From: Paenibacillus castaneae
GTDB taxonomy: Bacteria; Bacillota; Bacilli; Paenibacillales; Paenibacillaceae
Assembly (NCBI RefSeq): GCF_002884445.1
Contig: NZ_KZ614144.1
Location: 5,231,212-5,295,211 of the forward strand
Direction of reading: 5' to 3'
DNA length: 64,000 nt
Below are positions 53,602-62,072 of this stretch, piece after piece; the first letter of the stretch is position 1; each line of letters opens with the position of its first letter. Made by a program: the position numbers and the translations under genes. The notes beneath the pieces were generated by a model. It was not told the DNA's origin. It was given only the letters and a program-made list of their open reading frames with translations, and searched no databases.

Positions 53602-54019
53602 ATAATAACACCTCTCAAGATGATTCTAATTTACACCGACCGTTTTCAATTCCATAGTTTCATTACAATGAGGGCAATCCCCGCGAATTCGAATTCTGCA
53701 CACACATAGTCGTTGTTCCCTCTCTTTTCGATATTGTCAGCTTAACTAGATTCAATCACCTTGAAAACAATAAAAAGATAACATTTCTCCAAAAAGTAAA
53801 GAAAATCTACTACCTTTTTAACCTCTTTCTATATTTTAAACTGAAATGTTGATACGACTGGCATTTACCCCAACCTTGAATCCCCCCGCAGCAGGCTGTG
53901 GGGGATTCGTTACACTATTAAAATCCATTTGATTACTAGTTTCATCGCTTCAATTCGAATGCTTTTATGTTGTTAACTATTTGATAAAAAACAGAATAGA
54001 GCCGCACCGTGTGAAATTG
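53602..54019. other. Intergenic region with a C/G hairpin, no gene seen
   Basis: This 418-nt AT-rich stretch separates the DUF5054 pseudogene from GH2. AATCCCCC (53879-53886) pairs with GGGGGATT (53900-53907), extended by a small inner stem, about 113 nt beyond the GH2 stop. There is no T tract, so termination is uncertain. No coding or RNA gene is apparent. Confidence 0.5.
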
Positions 54020-56248
54020 TCATTCCACCTGAATGACAATTTCGTCCGTGCGAAAGCGGGAGCAGGATGCCGAAACGACGATTTCGCCTTTTTGTCCTTT
54101 CGTTTTGACCCATGTCCCGATGCATCCTCCGACGAGGCTGACAAGATCGGGTCCTACCAACTCTCCATGGCCGTTAATGCTTATCTTTATCGACTCGTTG
54201 ATGTAAGGAATTAGATGACCTTCCTGATCGACGAGCTTGAAGACGATACGCGTCGCGTCGATCTCCTCAGAGGAAAGAACAAGATCGTCAATCTCAGCGA
54301 TAAGCCTTGATACGACAGGCTCCGCGCTATAGGTTTTACGGACTGCTTCCCTTCCGTCCACGAACCCGACCAGTTCTCCTTGCTGCCAGGCCATCCCCCA
54401 TTCGCCTGTCATTTCCTCGATCAGGATAGGCGGATGGTCGAGTCCCGGAAAGCGATCCTTGACGGGATAGTATCTGCCGACTTTCACGCCGCCGTAATAA
54501 AAATCGACGTAATCGCAATTGGTCATCACCAGAAGCGGCGTTACCCCTCCGATGCACCTTTCGCCTCTGGCGAAAACGGTCGTGGGTTCAAGCACAACCC
54601 CTCGACTCGGATCCATCTGACTCTTATACGCGTACGCGGCGAATTTAGGAATTCTGAACATGTCCATGACACCGTGATGGCAAATGCGGTCCCCCGCTCC
54701 AAAGTCTTTGTGGGTATTATAGTCGAAGGCGCACCAGCCAATAGCTCCACTAATCCCGTCGTCCAAGGCAGCCGCATTAATAACTTTCAAGTGCCGCAAG
54801 CAATGCTCCATCTGCCGTTCTTCGTTGTCGAATCTTTTGGTCGGATACATATGACCATTGTACTCTGTGACCAAATACGGGACATTGCGATCCAGGGACG
54901 TAATCTCTTTCTGATCTCTCAAGACGACATCTCCGCCTTCATGAATGAAATCGTTCATCGTATACACGTCTTCCAGCAGCTCGCTGCCGTTCAGGCATCT
55001 GACGCCTCCGGTTTGCCTGGATGGATCCGTCCTCCGCGCTAAAGCGTTCGTCTCAGCGTAAAAGTCATGATCGTCCTGCGATTCGTTAATCCGCACGCCC
55101 CATAGAACGATAGAAGGGCGATTCCAGTCCCTTCGGATCATCTCGACGACGTTCGCCTTCGAAACTTCCTTCCACTCATCGTCACCAATATATTGCCAAC
55201 CTGGGATCTCCTCGAAGACCAACAATCCGATTTCGTCGCAACGATCGAGAAAATGTTTGGACTGGGGATAGTGGGAAGTTCTGACCATATTCAGACCGAG
55301 CTCGTGCTTCAAGATGTCGGCGTCTTTTCTCTGTACTCTAGCAGGCATGGCATAGCCGACATAGGGGAACGATTGATGCCGGTTTAACCCTCTCAATTTC
55401 ACTCTCTTTCCGTTCAGATAAAATCCGTCGGTGTTGAAAAGTGCTTCCCTAAATCCGAATTTTCTTTCAAACGTATCAGAGAACCCTTCACCCTCCAAAT
55501 AGATTTCTACATCGTATAGCCGGGGAGCATCGATATCCCACAATTCAATCCCTTCATCGATATCGAGCGTCAATTGAACGGTGTCTCCGATCTGCTGGGG
55601 AATGACGACGCTTCTCGTCGCCTGGCTAATCACCCTATCACCATCCTTCAGTTTTAGTGATAATACTACGGATTTTTCGGCATTTGTACGGTTCTCTAGA
55701 TAAACCTCCGCTTTCAGTTTCTTCGCATTCGATAAAACGTCGACAGACTCCAGCCGGACGTTCTCAATGAAAACCGAATCCACGATTCTTAATGAGACTT
55801 CCCGGTAAATTCCCCCGTACACCAAATAATCGATGACATTGCCGAATGGCGGAACGTCTTTTCTTTCCGTCGAATCCACCATCACTACGAGATGGTTCGA
55901 TGACCCGAAGCGCACGTGATCCGTGATATCGATGGAAAAAGGAGTGTAGCCTCCTTTATGCTCACCTACATAGGCCGAATTCAAGTAAACCTTCACATAG
56001 CACATGACGCCTTCGAAGTCAAGATAGATTCTTCTGCCACCGAATTCCTCCGGAATGTTAATTTTCTTACGATAACAGGAAATTAACTGGGATATTTTCT
56101 CATCGAAATAGCTATACGGAACATCCTTGTTCGTATGAGGGAGATGAACGACTTGGAATTGGCTGTCATCAAAATTTTCGTTAATGAACTTATCGTCGAA
56201 AGCTTCGCTATATCGCCAGGTTTTGTTCAAGGAAATAATTCGTCTCAT
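54020..56248 (-). CDS. Glycoside hydrolase family 2 (beta-galactosidase-like)
   Basis: The 742-residue protein has a sugar-binding jelly roll (FGGRRIYLDFEGVMCYVKVY), an Ig-like domain and a TIM barrel with acid/base Glu389 in WGVRINES and nucleophile Glu462 in VTEYNGHMYPTK, followed by beta-sandwich domains. NMVRTSHYPQ is typical. No signal peptide, so cytoplasmic. The ATG at 56248 follows GGAGGCAAAAT; homology (RRIISLNKTWRY) starts there. By eye it is more GC-rich than its neighbours. It lies 20 nt after an ABC permease remnant, so its former operon has been cut off. Confidence 0.9.
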   Translation of the reverse strand: MRRIISLNKTWRYSEAFDDKFINENFDDSQFQVVHLPHTNKDVPYSYFDEKISQLISCYRKKINIPEEFGGRRIYLDFEGVMCYVKVYLNSAYVGEHKGGYTPFSIDITDHVRFGSSNHLVVMVDSTERKDVPPFGNVIDYLVYGGIYREVSLRIVDSVFIENVRLESVDVLSNAKKLKAEVYLENRTNAEKSVVLSLKLKDGDRVISQATRSVVIPQQIGDTVQLTLDIDEGIELWDIDAPRLYDVEIYLEGEGFSDTFERKFGFREALFNTDGFYLNGKRVKLRGLNRHQSFPYVGYAMPARVQRKDADILKHELGLNMVRTSHYPQSKHFLDRCDEIGLLVFEEIPGWQYIGDDEWKEVSKANVVEMIRRDWNRPSIVLWGVRINESQDDHDFYAETNALARRTDPSRQTGGVRCLNGSELLEDVYTMNDFIHEGGDVVLRDQKEITSLDRNVPYLVTEYNGHMYPTKRFDNEERQMEHCLRHLKVINAAALDDGISGAIGWCAFDYNTHKDFGAGDRICHHGVMDMFRIPKFAAYAYKSQMDPSRGVVLEPTTVFARGERCIGGVTPLLVMTNCDYVDFYYGGVKVGRYYPVKDRFPGLDHPPILIEEMTGEWGMAWQQGELVGFVDGREAVRKTYSAEPVVSRLIAEIDDLVLSSEEIDATRIVFKLVDQEGHLIPYINESIKISINGHGELVGPDLVSLVGGCIGTWVKTKGQKGEIVVSASCSRFRTDEIVIQVE

Positions 56249-56268
56249 ATTTTGCCTCCAAATTAATA

Positions 56269-56480
56269 TCATTTTGATAAGAACCGAAAATCAACCGGAA
56301 TAAATATACGCAAAATTGTGTTAAAGCGACCCGAGCCGTCGACAATCGCTGCCCCTTCAAGTTCTTTTGGCAAATTCCCAAAAAAATTCATAATCAGATT
56401 TACGTTGAAAACCGGTACGGCCCCGGCAATACGAGCGCCTAGATCTAATCGATCAAGCGCAGTTCTCACTGAATCTATAC
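56269..56480 (-). pseudogene. Remnant of a carbohydrate ABC permease
   Basis: The fragment contains FNVNLIMNFFGNLPKELEGA, then AIVDGSGRFNTILRIFIPV, the loop and membrane edge of a CUT1 permease, and then stops. The start and end of the gene are missing. Its apparent N-terminal codons lie inside the terminator hairpin of the SLH gene, so the fragment was joined there by deletion. It probably belonged to the transporter once linked to GH2. Confidence 0.7.
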
Positions 56481-56486
56481 CCGAAT

Positions 56487-56528
56487 AAACAACGTGCATC
56501 GGATCAACTGATCCGATGTACGTTGTTT
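56487..56528 (-). terminator. Long hairpin terminator of SLH gene 2
   Basis: A 20-bp stem, left arm 56487-56506 and right arm 56509-56528 with one G-T pair and an AC turn, lies 17 nt past the SLH stop at 56545. On the minus strand it ends with TTGTTTATT. Confidence 0.65.
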
Positions 56529-56544
56529 GGCTTTTACATACAAT

Positions 56545-59500
56545 CTATTCGTAATTCAACAACGCCAAGATCATGATCACCGCTTCCGCCCTTGTCGCGT
56601 TCTCATTCGGTGCAAAGAGGTTATTTCCTCGACCCTTAATGAGACCTGCTTCATTAGCAGCAGCTACATAAGGTTTTGCCCACGCAGGAATGGTGTTGGC
56701 ATCGGCAAACGTTGTCTTCGCATTCGAATCAACCTTGAGTCCCAATGCACGAACGATCATGACAGCCATTTCAGCTCGGGTAATGTTTCGATCCGGTCGG
56801 AATGTATGATCGCTATAGCCTTGTAATATTCCTGCCGCTGTCGTTCGAGCAATGAAAGGTCTAGCCCATGCTGGTATCTGCTCAAGATCGGCAAAGGCTA
56901 ATTCCTCACCCTCTCCTTCTAGCTTCAACGTACGACTCAACATTGCCGCAAATTCGCTACGTGACGTTTGTGCATTAGGTCGGAACGTACCGTCTGTATA
57001 GCCTGCAATGAATCCAAGCTTAATCGCTTCTTGGATAGACACTTTCGCCCAGTGACCAGAAATATCCGTGAATACGATCGGATTCCCGCCATTGCCACTT
57101 GTATCTCCTGGATCTGGAGTGTTACCTCCATCTCCCGGTGTACCCGTACCGACTCCGCCGCTATTGCCCGACTGCGTATTCACGCTTACGATTGGACCAG
57201 TAGTACTCCAATTCCCCGCTGCATCACTCGCTTCGATTGTGAACACATACTTCGTTCCAGCATTCAATCCCGTAATATCAACGGAATTCACAGTTGCATC
57301 AACTGTGACGCTTTTATTGCCGTCTTCCCAAGTTATTTTATACTCGGTAACACCAACAGCATCGAGTGCAGGAGTCCAGCTCAAGGTCAAGCTATTCTTC
57401 GTGATTTTCGTAGCTGCTGCTGCCGTATTCACCGGCCAAGTTGGTGCTGTTAAGTCGTCTAATGTTATAGGTGCCGCTTCCACGATCACTTTTTGCAAAA
57501 CATCACCCTCATACTGGTCAATTTTTGCAACCGCAATGATTGTACCTGCATTTGCATACATGGCAAGATCGAATTCAGCAAACGTTAACGCTAAATCTCT
57601 ATTTTCATTAGTAAACTGAGCGCTAATCGTTGACGGCAATTCCGGCTCCGTCCCCGCAACGGTTGTGACATCTTCAAGTTGCCCCAGCGACTCAAGTCCT
57701 TCGACGCTGACTGTTATGCTGATCGTACCGTTTAATCCGACCAGTTGGCCGCTTAACGTAAACGTACCTGTCTGTTTATACTGAGATGGATCCACGAGAT
57801 CCCATTGGATATTGGCTATTTGGCTCGTTCCATCCGTGAACGTCACGTTGGTCGCAGCAGGCAATGTCGGAGCAATGCCGACCTGCGCAGTGATAGGTGC
57901 AATCTCATCTACCGATTCGATCGTATAAGGCTTGTCAACATAAACCGTATAGTTTTGGCTTCCTGCCAACGTTGTTTGGTTCAGAACCAGGACGTTTCTG
58001 CCTTTATTCAGATCTAAAGAAACCGGCGTAACATCATCTGCAAATCTGCTTGTAATATCTGTATCGTTCAGCTTAATGGCAATGCTTGTATTATCTAGTA
58101 CAACTTTAGGTTTGATTAGTGTCACAGGCTGTATATCATCTATTACAGTTGCCATATAAGTGTCGTAGCCCGGGTTAAAATCGCCGTTTAATGCTGCATT
58201 ACCAAGGTTCAAATTAGACGCATAATTGACATACCGCGGATTCGATATGATTTGAATATCATCAAAGTACTGATCACTGTTATAAGTACCGAAACCGAAG
58301 CTACCGCTCGTATAGGCGTTGCTTTCATGAGAGATTATCTTTTGCCCATCAACGACAAGTCCAATTTTACCGCCGAACACTTGAATTTGAAAATCATGCC
58401 ACTCCGAGGGATCAAACCCTTCGGGCGCAGGCGCGGTTGCCAATGTCGTATCCCCGGGATTGTGTTGATTGATTGAAAAGAACGGTGTGCCAGCCGGATA
58501 CTGACCGCCGCCAGGTATGCCCCCTTTCATGTTTCTTCTGAAAATAACTTGGTAAGCCGATGGGTTAGCAGTAGGATTACCTTGCGCATCAACGAATATA
58601 GTAAAGCCGTCATACTGATGCACATTATCCGAAGCATTGTTCCATTCCCCTAATTTCCACTTGAATTTAAGCATGTAGTTGCTCCACGTCTGGTTAGTAT
58701 ATTGGGAAACACCACCACTCTGATAGAGCACTTTGCTACTTATGTTGCTGCCCGATGACTCGGGGTTGTCAACCACGCTCAATGTGCCACTATAGTAATT
58801 CGTAAAATCGCTAGGCGTAACGCTGTCTTCAAAATCCCAATCTAACTGTTCAATATTGTCATTCGAACTATCATAATCCGGCGGGGCTTGGAAAGGAATA
58901 AAGCCAGGATCCGGTGCTTGATTTCCACCATAGATATTGAACTGATCAAAGTAATTATGACCGGTACCATTAGGTGAACCAAGCGATACATAGTTGAAAG
59001 AATCTGGTGTGTTTTCCCATGTTTCGCTATTGAGCGTCTTCACCACTTCTCCGTCAATAGAAAGGACGATTGTCCCTGGCGTTGAATAGTCGAACTTAAG
59101 CGTGTGCCAGCCTGTAGTTCGGCGAAGACTCGTTGCCGTTATTGTATTGCCAACATTCACTACATAATTGCTACCGTTAATACCTGAATTAACGCCCATT
59201 GCAACAATACCTTCAGTTGTTCCATCGTCTACTCGTGCATAAATGTTCGTTGTCACGTATAACGGATGTCCCACGCCATAGGTTACAAGACGTGATGGAG
59301 CCCTGTCAAAGAAATCAACGGTGACCACTTTGTTAAGATTGTCTGCAAAATTGCGGTAAAGCATGGACTTTGTTGCTCCAAGGTTGTTTAAGTCTAGGGC
59401 ACCTTTACCGACAATATCCTCCGACATGTATTCTTTCGTAATCGTTGGTTGAACTCCGCTGTATGACCATTTCGTCAAATCCAACTTTTCCTCAAAATTA

Positions 59501-61725
59501 TCCGAAAAATATAAATCTTGCGGAGGCGTTATTGCCGTATTCGTAATGGCGCCCGCAAACTCTGCCGGGTAACGCCAAGTTTGAACGCCGATATTCGCAT
59601 AATCCATTTTTGAATCATCAAAGTTTTCAAGTCCGTCTTGAGGTCCCCTAAAGTTGAACGTTGTGTTGTCAACGACAACCTGGCCGTTTTGAAGATTGTC
59701 ATTTTCAATGTTATATTGGTGCGCATTTACGGTCTTAATATTTGAAGTATGAATCCCAACCCAACCCATATCAAAATTGATGTTGTTTGGCGCAATGTCA
59801 TTCATCGTCGGAATTGCGGCAACTTTATCCACTATGATCTGATTAAAATAATTGGGCTGTGAATAGTTGTCGCGCGGATAGTATAGAAATGCGGTCATGA
59901 TTGCACCGTCATCGCCACCGTCCTGCTGAACATTGTGGATATAAATATTTGAAAGCGTATTGTGGTGGGCATACTGGTCGCGTTTTAGGTCGTATGGAAA
60001 ATCTGGATTCGTATATCCATCACCTAACCAGCCGTTATCCCAGCCTTGAACATTTGAACTTTGCAGTATAATCGCACGGCGCGGAGAATTATACATTTCA
60101 ATATGCGATACCGTATTGTATGTTGCATTGCTTATCCCAACCGCGTATGACAGCAAGGTAAGCTGCCCTACGTCATGGATAACTAAGTTGTCGATAAGAT
60201 TATGATTGGTAAAGCTTTCTGCCTGTGAGTTTCCGTCCACACCTGGAAAACCGCCCTGAATATCGACGCCGCCATGACCGGTATATTCAATAAGCGAATT
60301 GCTGACGGTAACATTGCTGGTGCCAACTCCAAGTTCTACACCCATCAATCCCGCATTTTTAATATGTGAGTTCGTAATGGTAAGATGACTCGCATAATTC
60401 AATGTTAGCACTCCACTCATAAACTGCGGACGTTCGCTCTGGCCTGCATATGTAGGGTTAGACGAATTTTTCGCATAATCCGGGAATGGATAATGCTTTA
60501 CGCCATTACCATACTCAAGCCATGGAAAACCACTTGAGTAATAACTAGGAGAGCTTGTGTCTTTAAACCCAAGTCCATCGAAAACGATATTATGAACAGG
60601 GGTAATGACGGTGTCATCCCATGTACCGGTTCTCTCGCCGGTAATGTTAATAATCTGTTCCGTCGTCGGAACAACAATATTCTGCTGCTCCAAATCTACT
60701 TCATCATCTTGTGGATAATAGTAAAGGTCGTATGATACCGGGTTAAAGTAAAACTCACCAGGGGTATCCAAATAAGCTAGATTTCCTTGCAAATAATACC
60801 TGGAAGTGCCTCCAATCCAGTAAAGTGAAGCAAAATCTGCAACATTGTTCGGGTTGAAAGTAAGCACTTTCGAAGAGGGGTTTATATTGGTTACAGGCAA
60901 AGTATCGGAATTCCAAGAATGATCTCCACCAATATCGTTAGCGACAATCTGTACCGTTAAATCGCCCCGTGCTTGCGCATTAATAAGCTTACTTTCAAAT
61001 ATATTCGAGGCATCGGCAGCCTTGTAAGTCATACTGATATAAGATCCGCCGGCAGAATAAAGCGGATTGTCAAAAAACGATGACGGAAATCCTGGATATT
61101 TATTAGAGTTAAGCGTTCTTGCCTGTGTCACTCTCGTGTCGTTGACATAAAGGGTGTTCACATGAAAGGCTCCGTTTGCATTATTCGGCAGCGGACCTGA
61201 AGTAGCAGGGAGCCCATTCGGATAAATAGTATTCAATTGCGACTGCAAATTTGTCTTATACACTTTGCCGACCATGCTTTGCTGCATATCCGAATCAGGG
61301 TTATCCGGATCGGCTGATGCCTGCACTTCCGACCAAGCGGAGGTTGTATTCATGCCTCCAATAAATGATACGCTGCCTGGCGCGCCCAATGTCCGATAGA
61401 TCACATCAAATCCATTTGTTCCCGAATCACTCTTATCAAAAGTAATCGGCTCGTTTACATAATAATTACCCGGAGCAATAAATACGTAAATATCTCCAGT
61501 CATTTCTTCGTTAATTAAGCGAACGGCATCCCTAGCCGCTTGCATCGTAGCGAATGGATGGTCGTAAGACCCGTCATTGGTATCGTTACCTGTTGGTGCA
61601 ACGAAAAATTGTGCTTGTATTTTGCCACCCGTCATGCTTGAAGCTTGTACACTCATTCCCGAGCCTAGCAATGTCGTGATTAGCATACTCATGACAATTA
61701 AAAAGCTTAATTTCTTTTTTAACAT
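56545..61725 (-). CDS. SLH-anchored right-handed beta-helix surface protein, paralogue 2
   Basis: The 1726-residue protein has the same architecture as that at 30962: signal peptide (1-29), beta-helix (about 40-740), two LamG-like domains, cadherin-like sandwich, Ig-like domains, FN3, Gly/Pro/Asp linker and three SLH repeats. The signal/start and C-terminal third are nearly identical to paralogue 1, while the helix and LamG domains diverge, so the two probably cut different linkages of one polymer. GGAGGAACATAAA precedes the ATG, like the GACTGGAGGAA context of paralogue 1. It should be wall-bound and outward facing. Confidence 0.85.
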   Translation of the reverse strand: MLKKKLSFLIVMSMLITTLLGSGMSVQASSMTGGKIQAQFFVAPTGNDTNDGSYDHPFATMQAARDAVRLINEEMTGDIYVFIAPGNYYVNEPITFDKSDSGTNGFDVIYRTLGAPGSVSFIGGMNTTSAWSEVQASADPDNPDSDMQQSMVGKVYKTNLQSQLNTIYPNGLPATSGPLPNNANGAFHVNTLYVNDTRVTQARTLNSNKYPGFPSSFFDNPLYSAGGSYISMTYKAADASNIFESKLINAQARGDLTVQIVANDIGGDHSWNSDTLPVTNINPSSKVLTFNPNNVADFASLYWIGGTSRYYLQGNLAYLDTPGEFYFNPVSYDLYYYPQDDEVDLEQQNIVVPTTEQIINITGERTGTWDDTVITPVHNIVFDGLGFKDTSSPSYYSSGFPWLEYGNGVKHYPFPDYAKNSSNPTYAGQSERPQFMSGVLTLNYASHLTITNSHIKNAGLMGVELGVGTSNVTVSNSLIEYTGHGGVDIQGGFPGVDGNSQAESFTNHNLIDNLVIHDVGQLTLLSYAVGISNATYNTVSHIEMYNSPRRAIILQSSNVQGWDNGWLGDGYTNPDFPYDLKRDQYAHHNTLSNIYIHNVQQDGGDDGAIMTAFLYYPRDNYSQPNYFNQIIVDKVAAIPTMNDIAPNNINFDMGWVGIHTSNIKTVNAHQYNIENDNLQNGQVVVDNTTFNFRGPQDGLENFDDSKMDYANIGVQTWRYPAEFAGAITNTAITPPQDLYFSDNFEEKLDLTKWSYSGVQPTITKEYMSEDIVGKGALDLNNLGATKSMLYRNFADNLNKVVTVDFFDRAPSRLVTYGVGHPLYVTTNIYARVDDGTTEGIVAMGVNSGINGSNYVVNVGNTITATSLRRTTGWHTLKFDYSTPGTIVLSIDGEVVKTLNSETWENTPDSFNYVSLGSPNGTGHNYFDQFNIYGGNQAPDPGFIPFQAPPDYDSSNDNIEQLDWDFEDSVTPSDFTNYYSGTLSVVDNPESSGSNISSKVLYQSGGVSQYTNQTWSNYMLKFKWKLGEWNNASDNVHQYDGFTIFVDAQGNPTANPSAYQVIFRRNMKGGIPGGGQYPAGTPFFSINQHNPGDTTLATAPAPEGFDPSEWHDFQIQVFGGKIGLVVDGQKIISHESNAYTSGSFGFGTYNSDQYFDDIQIISNPRYVNYASNLNLGNAALNGDFNPGYDTYMATVIDDIQPVTLIKPKVVLDNTSIAIKLNDTDITSRFADDVTPVSLDLNKGRNVLVLNQTTLAGSQNYTVYVDKPYTIESVDEIAPITAQVGIAPTLPAATNVTFTDGTSQIANIQWDLVDPSQYKQTGTFTLSGQLVGLNGTISITVSVEGLESLGQLEDVTTVAGTEPELPSTISAQFTNENRDLALTFAEFDLAMYANAGTIIAVAKIDQYEGDVLQKVIVEAAPITLDDLTAPTWPVNTAAAATKITKNSLTLSWTPALDAVGVTEYKITWEDGNKSVTVDATVNSVDITGLNAGTKYVFTIEASDAAGNWSTTGPIVSVNTQSGNSGGVGTGTPGDGGNTPDPGDTSGNGGNPIVFTDISGHWAKVSIQEAIKLGFIAGYTDGTFRPNAQTSRSEFAAMLSRTLKLEGEGEELAFADLEQIPAWARPFIARTTAAGILQGYSDHTFRPDRNITRAEMAVMIVRALGLKVDSNAKTTFADANTIPAWAKPYVAAANEAGLIKGRGNNLFAPNENATRAEAVIMILALLNYE

Positions 61726-61759
61726 TTTATGTTCCTCCAGTCTTTTTTACGTGTATTTT

Positions 61760-61788
61760 GCTATATTGAATTATCTATTAATTCCCAA
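61760..61788 (-). promoter_or_regulatory. Possible promoter of SLH gene 2
   Basis: TTGGGA (61788-61783) and TATAGC (61765-61760) are 17 nt apart on the minus strand, with predicted start about 28 nt before the ATG. Both boxes match four of six bases. The remainder of 61789-62021 is AT-rich with no gene. Confidence 0.35.
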
Positions 61789-62021
61789 AATAACCCCTCT
61801 GCTCCTTTGCTCAATATTTGAATTGTAATCTGATAGTAACTAATACTAAAAAGTCTGAATACACGAAAAATTATGCTTTCCTTCAATATTTCTCGGCTAA
61901 AGTTCTTCAAAAAGATTGAATTTCACTATTTTTTAATAGTCTCAAACAATTTCCGTATTTATTACAGAAGAACAGCAGATCCGAAAGCTCGTTATAGCCG
62001 ATGCCTTTCAAGCTAACAAAA

Positions 62022-62052
62022 AAAAAGCCCAATTCCGCAATGGAATTAGGCT
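62022..62052 (-). terminator. Terminator of the second membrane AraC regulator
   Basis: On the minus strand AGCCTAATTCC (62052-62042) pairs with GGAATTGGGCT (62036-62026), one U-G pair, 5-nt loop, followed by nine T. It lies 21 nt after the stop at 62073. Confidence 0.8.
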
Positions 62053-62072
62053 CTTCTGCAGCAAATCTAATA

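Noticed and set aside
53879..53907. C/G hairpin as terminator of GH2
   Set aside because: There is no T tract on either side and it is over 100 nt from the stop; kept only as an intergenic note.
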